From the NCBI GenBank assembly GCA_033439265.1, contig JAVTVX010000017.1:1707001-1771000 (forward strand): 64,000 nt of DNA, in the 5' to 3' direction. Shown here in pieces: positions 26,095 to 38,100 of the stretch. The notes below the pieces were generated by a model. It made no database searches. It had not been told where the DNA came from and worked only from the letters and a program-made list of their open reading frames with translations. How positions within the stretch are numbered: the stretch's first letter is position 1; each line of letters starts with the position of its first letter. The translations under genes were made by a program, and so were the position numbers. The DNA comes from Dillenia suffruticosa. Taxonomy: Eukaryota > Streptophyta > Magnoliopsida > Dilleniales > Dilleniaceae.

Positions 26095-29000
26095 TCATGC
26101 TTTGAACTGCCATTCCCTTCGGCACATGGGACAGTGCGCTTGAGGAGTCTGCAATTTAACCGACTTCAAGATGCAATGAAGATGGAAGGAATGGTTGCAT
26201 GCGCCCCAAACTGCAAAAATGAGAATACCACAAGTGAATAACAGTAAGTAGCCTACAGCTGATAGATAAAGCCAGTTTTCCACCAACTGGAATGATTCCA
26301 TTCATTGCCTAGGCTCCAACTCTACAATCGAAACTTGTTTAAAAACATAGATTGCTTAAATTTGATGCAATTGTAAAACAACGTTGAGAAGACATTATTA
26401 CACCATTTAAACGAGCAGGTCAATGGCAGTGAACATAAATCGTGTTGCATTGCAAGGAAAAAGCTTAACCTATCTGCCTTCAAACAACTGCAAGTAGTAG
26501 AACAGGCAAAATAGCTTAACTGGAAATGAATTTCCTAATCATCTTCCTCCAAGCACCATAAGTTACAAGTACTATTTCATTTTCTATGATACAATTTTGT
26601 AGCTCTTTTATTACAAGGTAAAGGTGAAAATCAAGATATTTTACTGATGGTGAAGTACGGGACTTAAGAGGTAGACATGCGCCCGGGCCGGTTTGGGCCC
26701 AAAAACCGGCACAGCCGGCCTGGAAAAAGCCTAGCCTGAGAACCGACCGGAGCTACAGTAACCCGGCTGGGCTGGCCGAACCGGTACTGTAGCAGCTGGG
26801 CCAGTTCCAACGGTTCAAACAGCTCTTTTTTTTTAATTTTTGAATTTTTTTTTTTCTAATTTTACCCCTTCTAACAACTATAAAACTGCTAATTTTGAAA
26901 TTATTAAAATCAAAAAAAATTCCTATAAATACCTTACACCCCATTTCCAAAATTTTCACAACAAAATATCTCTCTCTCATATCTACATTTTCTCAATATT
27001 ACTACATTCTCTCAATTTTCATTACTATTTCCATTATCATTTTCTTTTCATAATTTTCTATACCATTTCCATTATTTTTATTTCCATCATTTCCATTATC
27101 CTTATTTCCACCAATTTACACCTCATTTCCATTATTTACATTATCCACCATTATCCTTATTTCCATCATTTTATTCATTAAATACATTCTCAAATTTGTA
27201 TTCTAAATATTCGTAAAACTCATTGACTCAGTATGTAACAGTATAGCATGTTTAGAAAAGTTCTATCTGGGGGCAATTAATTGTCGAAGGAAAGAGGTAG
27301 TTAAATGAGAACAGACAAACTCTATTTCTTACCTGGAAACTTTCCTAGTGCTCTTGAACGGTCTGAGTGAAGAAGGGAGGATTACAAATTTTTCATGACC
27401 TTCAACATTTCAAGATTTGACAAGATTTCAAGCTCAAATTCAAGATTTTATGAAAAACAACTGCGATATCTGTCAAGTCGGTACATTTAATTTTTTTACA
27501 TTTTTATTTTTTTGCATTTGCATTACATTTGTATTATTTTTTTAAAAAAATTAAATCTTAAATTTTTTTTTAAATTTAATCTTAAATTTCCTTTTAAAAA
27601 TTTAATCGTATATTTTATTTTAAAAATTTATTCTTAATTTTTTAATAAAATGGCCAGAACACACTCTTCCCAATTTCCTTTTTCTCCATTTTTTTTCAAT
27701 ATAAAATTCCCGATAATATAGATATTGAAACTCTTTTCGAAAAAACTGAACCTAATAATACAGAATTTAATACAACACGAACTAAAAAAAATGATATTAA
27801 TATATGGATATTTTTTGAGAAAAAAAAATGAATAACAAAAAGTAATTTGTAAAATTTGTTATCAAAAATATAAATTTTTGAAGGATTGGGGGATAGGCAC
27901 ACTTAAGAGACACTTAGTTAATAATCATCCAGATAAATTATCACAAACAAGATAAACACAAATTGTTACAGGAGAGATAATATAACTGGTAAATTTAAAT
28001 ATAATGCGAATAAAGAAAAAATTAAACAAATAGAATGGTTAGTAAGAAAAAAATTACCACTTAATATAGTTACATGTCCCGTATTTGAAAAATATGTACA
28101 AAGATATTTACAACACAATTATAAAAAAAGTAGTAGAAGATCATTAGATAAATATAAAGAATTAAAAAATGATATAATTATACAATTTATGATTAGTAAT
28201 TGTAAATTTTTATTAATTTTGGATAGTTAAAAAATGAACATAAAAAAGAATATTATATTATAATAACATATCATTAGATAAATAATTCATGATGTTTAGA
28301 AAAAAGAATTTTAACTTTTCAACATTAGAAATTTCTACATTCCGGTTCACATATAGGTAGAATAATTTCAAATGTTATTTATGATTATGGAATAAGTGAT
28401 AGAATTTTTTTTATTTCATTTGATAATGGTTCGATTAATACTATTGTGATTAATAGTTTAAAAAATTCTTTAAACATAAATGGAGCATTTTTTCATGTTA
28501 GATGTGCATGCCATATAATTAATTTATGTGTTAAGGATGGTTTAACGATAGAATTTTTTTTCAAATTAGATGTGTATTCCATATAACTCTATTAACTTAA
28601 AAAATGGAATTACAAAAATAAAATAGATTTCAAAAATAGAGTTACAAAAAAAAGAGTTAAAAAATGGTACTAGAAAAAAAAATCCGGGCCGAACTGGCCT
28701 GGCGGTTCAGGTTCAGCGGGTCGGGCCGGTTCAACTTTAAAAAAATTTGGAACCGGCCGGCCCGACCCAAACTGGCCTAGGAACCGCAGCCAGCCAGGCC
28801 CGCAGTTCCGGATCCGCCCTTGAACTGGCCCGGCCCGGTTACAAGTCTGACAATCATCCCCAGGAAGTTTGCAATCTGGGCAACAGCCATCAAAGGCCAT
28901 CCTACATACCCACATGTTTCATCTTGAGCATCCCATGTCCATGATGCAACAGCATGCCACCTATAATAACGATCAAAAAATATTTTCACACCAACAATGA

Positions 29001-29550
29001 CAAGGATTGGTGAGACCATTTGGCAGCAGACCATCCTCAATAAACTTTAAATCCAAATAAAAATGCATAAAAAGCAAGCGAAAAAAACCAAGCAATAGTA
29101 TGTTGGACACGTACTCCGCCCAAATTGCAAACAAGATTCAAAACGGCATGAGTTAAGGAATTCAAGAGCCGATAAAGGCATTCTTGCAATCAAGAAATCA
29201 ATACCCAGATACCAACAAAACGAGTTTTGGAATTCGCTGAGGCAATTTATCAAACAGCTCAAAGGCAAAAAATGGTGAAGAAAATACTATAGAAAGCCAA
29301 ACGAAAATTCATCATGCGTTCGATATCAGCCCTTGCAATTTGTGATTTGTGCATATCACGGTTGTCTGTTTGTACTTTGTGTAAGGATAACTGCACCAGA
29401 TAATTTACCTTTGCCGTGGACAAGAACAACCGTGATGAAGAAAAAGCTATTGGGGGAGTAATTGGAAAAAGATTAGGATTCTTGTTAAATAGAAAAAGAA
29501 ACCAAAAACTTGTTAAGATCAAAAAGGATACGTAAAAGCTTCACTTTCAT
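26095..29550 (-). pseudogene. APC11: APC11 (anaphase-promoting complex RING subunit), broken copy
   Basis: APC11 is the RING-H2 subunit that recruits E2 enzymes to the anaphase-promoting complex. Three exon remnants are visible. The first (29532-29550) gives MKVKLL. The second (28850-28960) reads RWHAVASWTWDAQDETCG and then, in another frame, CRMAFDGCCPDCKLPGDDC. Its last 7 bases (26665-26671, PL) are cut off by a 2.18-kb hAT element. The third (26095-26210) gives WGACNHSFHLHCIL and AHCPMCRREWQFKA. Defects: a one-base deletion where the family has GICRM; the transposon inside the exon after DDC; the exon 1 donor and exon 2 acceptor do not join in frame; and the conserved Trp of the ILKWVNSQ segment is Ser (ILKSVKLQ). 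Each alone might be an error, but together they mark a pseudogene or at least a non-functional allele. A working copy is expected elsewhere. Confidence 0.85.
26672..28849 (+). mobile_element. hAT-superfamily DNA transposon inside APC11 exon
   Basis: A 2178-bp element with imperfect terminal inverted repeats (TAGACATGCGCCCGGGCC at the left; CAGACTTGTAACCGGGCC as reverse complement of the right), each followed by GC-rich subterminal CCGGCC repeats. Transposase remnants on the plus strand: a BED zinc finger from about 27848 (C-K-I-C ... LKRHLVNNHPDK), a segment at about 28070-28230 (CPVFEKYVQRYLQHN), and a catalytic-region segment at about 28360-28530 (ISFDNGS, FFHVRCACHIINLCVKDGL). These match plant RICESLEEPER-type hAT transposases. 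The C-terminal dimerisation (hATC) part is absent and the frame is broken several times, so it is non-autonomous. No 8-bp target duplication is seen: the flanks read ATGATTGT and CCTCTTAA in gene orientation. Confidence 0.82.
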
Positions 29551-29944
29551 CTCGTTTTGTTCCCTCGAAAATTTGATACTGCGACAAAACACCAGATAAC
29601 TCTACATCAGAAACCAGTCGGAGTACAAGAATAATAGCGTTAATATCTGCAAAATCATTGAAATCAACGATGAATTCGTAATTTTAATAACTAACCTTGT
29701 GACTTTAAATCTTAACGTCAGTGGTTTGAATCGGGGGGGGGGGGGAGAGAGAGAGAGAGAGATTGAGAGTCTGCGTTCAAATGTCGATGAGCGGGAAATC
29801 ATCCTCCCGGGTGAACTGGGAGGTGCAGGGTCCCGGGGTCACCGGTTCAACCTTGGTGGAACGAACGGTCGAACTGGTGACATCATTATCATGTCACCAG
29901 TTTAATGTAAGTGGGAGAGAGAGAGAGAGAGTGAGAGGAGACAC

Positions 29945-30124
29945 GTTTCGTTGGTCTAATGAGAAGACACTAACATTCAACATCAAGAATTGAAGTTCGA
30001 GCGTTGGTAGTAACAAAAACGACATTAGGAGAGTTTTCTCTTGATTGGGACCGGATAACATATCGAGATTAATCGGAGTAAAACTCTGAATACTCGTGGA
30101 TCAAGTTCGTAAGACAAAAAAAAA
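29945..30124 (+). mobile_element. tRNA-derived SINE-like element, copy A
   Basis: The element runs from a tRNA-like A-box region (TTGGTCTAATGAGAAG) through a B-box-like AGTTCGAGCGTTGG to an A-rich tail at 30114-30124. It aligns over its whole length with copy B on the other strand at 43.6 kb, including the shared GTTGGTAGT.ACAAAAACGAC block and the ATTAATCGGAGTAAAA.TCTGAATA tail. Confidence 0.6.
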
Positions 30125-30454
30125 GAGAGAGAGAGAGAGAGGGGGGGTGGGGACAACCAAACCAATTCCATTTTTTAAAACATGTTTGGCATTTTATTGG
30201 AACATAATTTCTCCATTAAATACTGTCATCAAGAAAGGAAAAAAAAATATAAGTGTATTTATATAAAATAAGTAGTCTGTAAGGGCATTTACGTAATTAA
30301 TGAGAAAGGAAATTAAAAATAGATAAAAGAGAGAAATGTTTGTTTAAATTTTGAAAGGGTGATGATGTAATTTTGAAAAGGTGTTGGCTGACGACGGTTC
30401 TGGCTTGCCCATGGGCTTCATTGAATTTGCCAAAAAACCCTAGTTTCCGTATCT

Positions 30455-30640
30455 GTGGGCCTGCAGGCGGCAATTATGCCTATTTTATCGACCCTTCTTC
30501 CAGAAATTTTGGTGGCAATGGCCAGAAAGTTAGATCTGATCCTAGATTTCCTTAACTTGGGCGGTGTGTACAAGTCATGGCTGGGGGCTGCATCTGTTGC
30601 AAAATTCAATTGCAAGAGTAGACTTCTACGGCTCTTTTAA
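30455..30640 (+). pseudogene. F-box (DUF295-type) N-terminal fragment
   Basis: A 60-residue frame contains LPEILVAMARKLDLILDFLN, then LGGVYKSWLGAASVAKFN. This is the pattern of the N-terminal F-box of plant F-box/DUF295 (SKIP23-like) proteins: LP-x-(E/D)-(L/I)L, a leucine-rich helix, then (V)CKSWR-AA. The usual Cys before KSW is Tyr. The frame ends at a TAA soon after the box, with no DUF295 beta-propeller after it, so it looks like a truncated gene relic. The first ATG inside the frame is at 30476. Confidence 0.5.
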
Positions 30641-30749
30641 GCCATTAGCAATTGAAAATTTATGTAGGGTTAGCAAATTTATGTGGCCCCAAACTTGATA
30701 CTGCGATGAATCATTTTGAATAGTTTCTGTCCTTCGTTGTGTGTTTTTT

Positions 30750-30754
<5 letters not shown>

Positions 30755-30845
<91 letters not shown>
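30755..30845. repeat. compound (GT)n(CT)n microsatellite
   Basis: About 28 perfect GT units (30755-30810) are followed directly by about 17 CT units (30811-30845), the longest dinucleotide tract in the window. It is likely to be hypervariable in length. Confidence 0.95.
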
Positions 30846-30847
<2 letters not shown>

Positions 30848-31550
30848 GATTCACTGGTACACAAACACATCCAACAAATTACCTAGCAAGACAAAAGTGT
30901 AAAAATGGAACCATTAGAACTCTCCATAGGATTGAGCATATCACTTTTACCCCTAGAAAATACAAGAGATCTAAAGATCATTTGCACAACACATGTTTCC
31001 CACTTCACAACCACAGACAAGATTAAAATCGTGACCTAGCAAATGTTGGGAAGTTAGTCCCCCAACTAATAGGCTATCATCACTTTACCAGGTCCAATAA
31101 CATAATTATTAATGCAAGTAATTTACCTGCAAAACCAGACTTCATATAATATGCTTATCCAATATAGACCCAGGCATGTCCCATGGAGATAGATGTAAAT
31201 AATCGTAGAGCCACATTGCCAGTGGCTATTTATGTCATACCTGTCTCTCCTTTTCATCATCTCAAGGGTGGAAAGGGAGAAAAGGAAATATCACATTCAT
31301 TATTCAACTGCTGAGGCTCAACTGGGAAACCGTTCACAAACTTATCATCATGTTGAAAACAATGTCATCCAAAAATTTTATTGAGCAGACCTGCATTGTT
31401 TCATTACATAAGTTAACGGGTAGGCATTGCTTTACTAGACAAAATCTCTTTGTGATGCAAAGTTTGGAGGCCATGATTGAAGCATCAGGAAGCGTGACCA
31501 ATCCCCAGAAATGTTTGTCTCACAATTTGTCCAGATGAACCGGCTAGCAG

Positions 31551-33810
31551 TTACTGCTTCTTCTCTTCAGCTTTTCTTGGCTGAAAGCAGGGGAGGAAAA
31601 ACCAAGGTTTAAAACAGTTAAGCATTATGGCCATACGCATACCACATATTCAGAATCTCCTCAAGCAAATTAAAAACATAATGCAAGGTGGAATTTTTAT
31701 TTTTCGGTCCTCTAATCACAAGAAGACTGCAACTAATTGGATTTTCAATTTGATTAGGTAGAGACTCTCAAAGTTTCCATCCAAAGTCACAAGTTCACAG
31801 CAGAAGAACTCTGCACACTGTATCCTTATACCAAGGTGTGATCAGAAAGTTAGGCACTTAATTGGAGCAACAAAGATGATCGAATGCTAAATGAAAAATT
31901 AATAAACAAGTCGAGACAACCTCAGGTACCATGTTATTATCCCTTTTCCTAGTTAGATTTGATGGATCTAGTGGTCACCCTACAATAAGGCAAAATTTTC
32001 TTATGGATTATCAGCTCAGCTACAGATCTTGATTAAGCATGCTCTTAGCAAAACCAAGCTACCAAAAAAAATTCAGCTAAGACATTAAAGTACAAAGGAA
32101 GCATCAAAATAAGCAACCCGACAAATTATAATTAAATTGACCAAGGGACAAATTTAATTCAGATAGACAAATACTTGTATAACAAAATCATTGATATTCA
32201 AGCATAGTGACAACTTGTTTTACCATCATGTGGCATGATTGAATGAAAGAAAAGAAAGAAAAAGAAAATTGAGACCATGCTGATCATTTGCTCTTTAGAT
32301 CACACTACTATGATATCTCAATTGACCAAATTACGTAGGAAGGCCCTAAACTATACCAAAAATCCCAAATAGACTTTTAAACTTCATTTTGGAATGTTCT
32401 GTGTTCTTATGTTTGTAACATACAAGGTGCCAGTTATTATTCTAATAAAAAAAGTTTTACCTTTAAATGATTGTTAAAACTTAACACGAGGGTGACATGA
32501 CACTAATAAAAGTTGGTATGGCCAATTTTGCAAGCTTAGTTGGCAAGTGAAAGTAACAAAACAATTTGTTATATGTACAAAAATAATAAAATAAACTAAA
32601 ATGAAATGAAATTAAAAAATAAAATAAAAGAGGAGTCCCACAGCCCTTCAAGTACTACGAGATTGTAACCCCTTCTATAATGCAGCTGTTATCTGTGTCC
32701 ACTTGTTGATCAAGAATTTACAAATCCCCTATGGATATATATATATATATATACATAGGAAATGTATGAAATCGAGACCTCTAAGACAAAGTGATGTTTA
32801 AACCTATTTGGGGTTTTCGGCTTAGTTTAGAACCTTCTAGTCTAATTTGGTCTCAAAGGAACCCAACTTGATATCTCCATTCTCATCATAATCTTTTCCT
32901 GTCAGGGGAAATAACACAGGACAGTGATTCAGTGGACAGACACCCTACAGCAGGGAGCTGCCAACATTCTGAGCATGACATGTACGATATATACTGAAGA
33001 ACAATCTAATTTCAGAAAAAAATAATAATCACAAAAAAGACTATTGAAAGATACACACCCCAATAGCCCCTCAACTAGGATACAAAGAGAAGAACCAGAA
33101 AGTAAGCAAGTAAATAGAAGCAAAAGGCACAAAAAACTTAAAGAGATTGATAGGGAAGACTACCAATGTTTAAAAGACCATAATAAGAAACACATTCAAT
33201 CAATACATTTTGAAAATTAATTGAGATGACGTTTAGCCCACTTTCGCGTGTTGTGTCATGTTCATGCATTTTGTCAAACAGCTAGCATACATCAGAAAAC
33301 TTCCATTTAAGCAACCAAAAAATAAAAAAAGAGAAACCCTAATTGCCAAGACTCAAGCTAAACAAAGACCTATCAAAATTAAGAGAATGAACTGAACATA
33401 TAGAAAGAAAGAAAAAAAAAAAAAAAAAACCGGAACCCACAAAATTTTAGTACCTTAGTACCAGGAAAAGGTTGATGAAGCTCTTCTTCGGGAATAATGA
33501 CAGGCCAAGTCTCACCAGCTTCACGAAAGAACTGTTCTGTCTGGAGATGCTGACCTTTCTCAAGAATCATAGTCCGAATAGTCTGGGCAGGGGTTGATGT
33601 AGCGTCGAAGACCTCTTCGTGGCCGTTGACGAAAGTGACGGTGATCTGGGGAGGATGGTCGTCTGTGCGGCGCTTCACGACCAGCTGACAAGCTGGGTTC
33701 GACTCTTTAGCTTTCCGAGCATTGCACTGTGCCAGGAACTCCATACATGCAGCTGTTCGTGTGTCGAGTGCGTTGAACTCGATTCGAACCTTCGATAGAA
33801 ACTTCAACAT
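31551..33810 (-). CDS. mitochondrial large-subunit ribosomal protein mL53
   Basis: A component of the mitochondrial ribosome large subunit. Exon 1 (33454-33810) encodes 119 residues starting MLKFLSKVRIEFNALDTRTA. After a 1873-bp GT-AG intron, exon 2 (31551-31580) encodes only PRKAEEKKQ and a stop, giving 128 residues. The pattern KVRIEFN...R.A..FL followed by VKRRTDDHPPQITVTFVNG matches mL53, including the human protein. An in-frame ATG 60 bases upstream (33870) would add 20 basic, acid-free residues (MVRLPLQKTSVCAHQLLGGR). That could be an import presequence, but the family normally starts at MLKF, which I chose. Known plant mL53 (At5g39600 from memory) neighbours a TLDc gene in Arabidopsis, as here. 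Confidence 0.85.
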
Positions 33811-34242
33811 TCTCCCTCCAAGCAGTTGATGAGCACAAACACTTGTTTTCTGCAGCGGGAGACGCACCACCTATGGGGTTATGACCCCTTCGGCAATGAT
33901 ATTAACACCTATGTATGACAAAAACGAAAAGTATTGACACCCATATATGCGTTTTACAAATTTAATAATTTATATTTTCTCCATCAAATTTAAATATTGC
34001 TAATGCTGGCCCTAGCAAATAAATAATTAAATAAATACCTTTTTTCGATTTGCATAATGTTGGAAGCAAGGGTTGCTAATCAAAAAAATATTTATTAATC
34101 TTATTATTATTTTGTTTCGAGGGGTCAATAGTCCAACAGCAGAATTAAGTCAACTAGGTAGTGTTGACAAATATGTATTTCATAAAATTAAAAATAACAA
34201 TAGATTCAAATTGAGGAGTGGATAATAAACCTCAGTTCATCC

Positions 34243-34274
34243 CTCTTTGCCTCTTTGCCTCTTTGCCTCTTTGC
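34243..34274. repeat. (CTCTTTGC)4 tandem repeat
   Basis: Four perfect consecutive copies of the 8-bp unit CTCTTTGC. Confidence 0.9.
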
Positions 34275-34356
34275 CTGGACGCCCTTACTTAAAGATCCAA
34301 GACCTGGGTGCACAAATAGGTTGAGTGACATTCCCTATTTTGGGTGTAAAGTTTTA

Positions 34357-34786
34357 GGCTAAGTTTGGCTCCCGAAAGGGGAAGAGAGAGATTTATAGGT
34401 AAAAATAAATATATTTTTTTCTATTTTATTTGGTAGGAGTGAAAAGAAAGAAAATGAATATTATTTTCTCTTATTTAGTTGGAGTGAAAAATGGAGAGAG
34501 AGAGAGAGAGAGGAAGAAAATATATATTACTCTTTTTAAATCATGTAAAATTAAAAAAAGAAAATAATAATTTTATTCACAAATTTTCATTATAATCTCA
34601 ATCCGTTCACAAATGAAAGAAAAACAAATGGAAAAAAAATTTTTCTGATGCGGAGAGAATGCTATTTCACTCGTATTTTGCTTCCATCGTTTCATTTTGA
34701 ATCAAATGAGGTTGATCTCCTATTTCACCCGATATTTATTTTTTTTTCTTATTTTCCTCCCTCTTTACATCCCAATCAAACTTACC
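34357..34786. mobile_element. Harbinger-like MITE, copy 1
   Basis: A 430-bp AT-rich block bounded by GGCTAAGTTTGGCTCCC on the left and CCAATCAAACTTACC on the right, which are imperfect inverted repeats sharing TAAGTTTG. TTA precedes the left end, but a matching TTA is not visible on the right. Internal segments (CTTATTTAGTTGGAGTGAAAA, and TAATTTTATTCACAAATTTT) recur in the element at 41.8 kb, so the two are relatives. It has no coding capacity. Confidence 0.5.
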
Positions 34787-35121
34787 GTCACCAAAACAAT
34801 AAAAAAAAAAAAAAAATGTGTTATAGGCATTGGATGTGAATGTAGAAGGTCTGTTCCATTATTTGTATTCAAAAACAATGCTCCACACAACAAAATTTAA
34901 ATAAATAAAATTTTAAGCGGGGATTACATGGCCAAGGAGGCATAAGACTCGCCGTCTGTACTGCTGGAAAATATACACACGGGACTATCATTTAGTGGAC
35001 AATTCTGATGCAGTTATTATGGTCATCCGGTACCATTCATTTTCTCTGCACTTTGTGCCTCTAGTGTGTTGGGTAACCCGCTGTCCGTGGATGCATCAAA
35101 TGCCTTTTTTTCAGTGCATAA

Positions 35122-38100
35122 TTATAAACCAGTAATTTCCCTATCCACTTTCATTCTCTTTGCACTTTGAGCCTCTGGCATGCTATTAATCCGTTGCTGT
35201 AGCGATGCATCATGCTGGTATGCACAGTTGACCCCATGCCGGCATCCCCTGGAACTGTTAAAATATAAGCATGGCTTCATTATCTTGGGCTTTAGCTCTC
35301 GAGGTTTAGGGTTGCTGGGTCGCTCCTGGTTCAGTCCTACTGGATGGTGAGTTTGGCGGTTACCATATTGTTGAACTTGCTCTTGAGCTTCTTGTCTCTC
35401 TCCTCCATGCTGCTGAATCAGACTTTTATAATAGTTGATGTCTTTTGCTGGAGGACCTGCAGTGGTAGCTGAGGATGGAACTGGAACGGTAACTAGCGGA
35501 GGAGGCCGAGGAATGGGAGCTAAACCTACCCCATTAAGCTGAGGGTAGAAGGGTCCATTAGAAGGTGCTGCTAATGTCATCCCACCAAATTCAGTCCTAT
35601 TGATTTGGACCGGAGGTGGATTGGATGATGTTACAGGAGCAATACCCGGGGGATTGGGCATAGGTTGCAAGTTCTGAGGCATTCCATATTCGGTGACACA
35701 TTTTTCGATCAACTTTGGGTTGCTAAGTATTTTAAAGAGCAAGTCAGGGTCAATCATGCTTCCTTGCTCGTTGCTTCTCATAATTGCAGTAAAAGCAGCA
35801 GATGCAGCTGCTACAACATCAGGTTCAACACCATAGGCTGAAGGACCCACCGGATTTGCATTTGCCAGTTGATTAGTGAAAGTGGGGATGTTCCCTTGAG
35901 ATGAAGGTGGAGGACGGGGCATCAAATGCTGGGACTGAATATTCACAGGAACATTGGTTGGTGCCAAGTGTTCACCTGAAGTATCAGTTGTTGAATCTTC
36001 ATCTTCAATGGCAGTAATGGGTATCACGGGAACTAACTGATCATTGGGATCAGAACCTTCAGTATCCATTGGAAAAGAGGGACTGCATGCAATATGTACA
36101 CAAGTAAAACTTAGGTCCAAGAATAGAAGATTCAAAATAGGAAAAACAAAGCAAGGTCAAAGCACACTTTGGAGGAATGGCAGATGGACGAGGATAGATA
36201 GCTTCAAGGACTCTCATTTTCCGCTGATTTTGAGACTCAATTTCTTTGCTTTCTTCACCAGCAACCACTTGCCAGGTAACATCTAACACAAACTGTACAA
36301 CACAGAAAGAACGATTCAAGTTCAGGTCTAGAATCTCCATTCCACAATTTATCTGGGTTAATTCAAGTTCAGGAATATTTAGTTCCTTACTTTGGACGGG
36401 CATTTCCATTTAGCTAAAGGAATCTGGGACAATTTATTCCTTAAGGTGTTTGCTGGATGAGCTGCTTCAAAGCCAGGTGGCAAATTGTCATCAACACCAG
36501 TATTATTAGAATGCGATAACCAAGGCGTCTTTGCTTGAAGGTGATCCTGGGCACCCAATCCTACTTGTGAAGGAGATTCCTCTGATAGGAACAACCTTAC
36601 CTGTGCAAGTAAAAAGCAGAAATGAACTAGTTCAGCAACCAAACAATGCCATGCAAAAGAACCACCCCAGATAGATCTGAAATTATCCTCCAAGCAAATG
36701 TCCAATAAATGCTGGATGTCAAGAAAGAGCAGCATGAACAAAATGCATGACATTTGTTAGCATCACAAAAGGCCACCTTCTCCTAGAAATACAGAAGTCC
36801 AGCACACACGCAAGACAGCTGAAACTAAATTTACTATCACAGACTCTCAGTATTTCCTATAGTCCTGTACACTCCATGCACAAAACATGGTCTATGAATA
36901 ATACAACCTAGACATACACTTCTTGTTTGAATGGAAGCACACAGCTGCTTATGGAAATAATAAGGTAAAATAGAAGCAGCATGGGAAACACTACGGCTCT
37001 TCCCTTGGCTTGATTCTGGAACAGATGAGAATTCTTTGGAGATGCTATCACAATAGGAAATGGATATGCATCAGATGCACAAAGAGATGCCATGCCACAG
37101 AGATTGAATTGCAAGAATTTTCATCGAAATTTAACATATAATTTATGAAACTGTTAAGCTGAAAACCACTTTGGAAGTGACAACCCCCATGCACAAAAAA
37201 GGAATAGCGCTAGACAGGTTATACTGAATAGCGATATAGTACCCTCCGTGTTTTGGATAAGAAATTTTTTAGGAAAGTGGAATTTACAAACAAAACTAGA
37301 CAGGTGTAACTTATTGACAAAATGTAGAACAGAATAAAAATATCAAATTGATAAGCCTAAACAAGCATGTAGGAACAATAGATCCTGCTGATAAACAGGC
37401 AGGCAAGTTCACAAGCTGTCCTGCCACTATGGGGCTTAGGAAAGGTTAAATGTATGCAGCCCTACTTTATAACCAAAGGAGCCATTCCTGCAATCTGATT
37501 CCATTACCTCCAGGCTACAACAAAGCAGCTTTACCACAACATCCGGGCCATCCTCGGCCTCAATTACAGCCTGCTTCTGATACTACAATCTACCATAATA
37601 ATAAATCTATCTTCTTTGCTTTCAGTTGTCACTATAACAGAGCTAAACTAATGCCGTCTTATATAAATTCAGATTACCTTAGGAAATCAAAAACATTGGG
37701 CTCTGCCAAATCAGAACTTGATAGAATCGGGCAACTAAGGCAAAAGAAGAAAATTTATAAAATTTCATATGACCCTTAAAGCATCCCACTAAACACAAGA
37801 GTAAAAGGTAGGCAATATAAAGACTGTTTCCAGAAGTTGAACCTAAGACCTCTAATAAAGATGCAAGAAAAGCACAATCTACTTAATGCCAACCAAAAAA
37901 TCAACTGAGTTATATGTAATGATATTAAGCTTCTCCCATGGCATAAGTTAAAACTAATAATCCTCCATTGGCAACACATCACCATTCAACATTCCTGATT
38001 GTGAGAGAATCACATGGAGCAAACTTGTTCAAGCACTTTAACATGTTAAAAGGCTTCAAGTGAAATAAAATAATAAAACCTCAAATACTAGCTACACATT

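Larger units (their letters stand above)
29551..31550. other. intergenic region, repeat-rich
   Basis: Contains a G/GA microsatellite at 29729-29762, a SINE-like element, an F-box fragment and a large compound (GT)n(CT)n microsatellite, listed separately. The part from about 31100 to 31550 is probably the mL53 3' untranslated side. No intact gene. Confidence 0.6.
33811..35121. other. intergenic region, mL53 promoter to CCCH 3' side
   Basis: Holds the mL53 leader, a four-unit 8-bp tandem repeat (34243-34274), a MITE-like element (34357-34786), and next to the CCCH stop a degenerate echo of that gene's last codons (about 35020-35118). Confidence 0.6.

Noticed and set aside
26840-27181. 113-residue Tyr/Ile/His-rich ORF inside the hAT element
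   Set aside because: It arises from AT-rich pyrimidine-biased repeats of CATTTCC type, not from a protein-coding frame.
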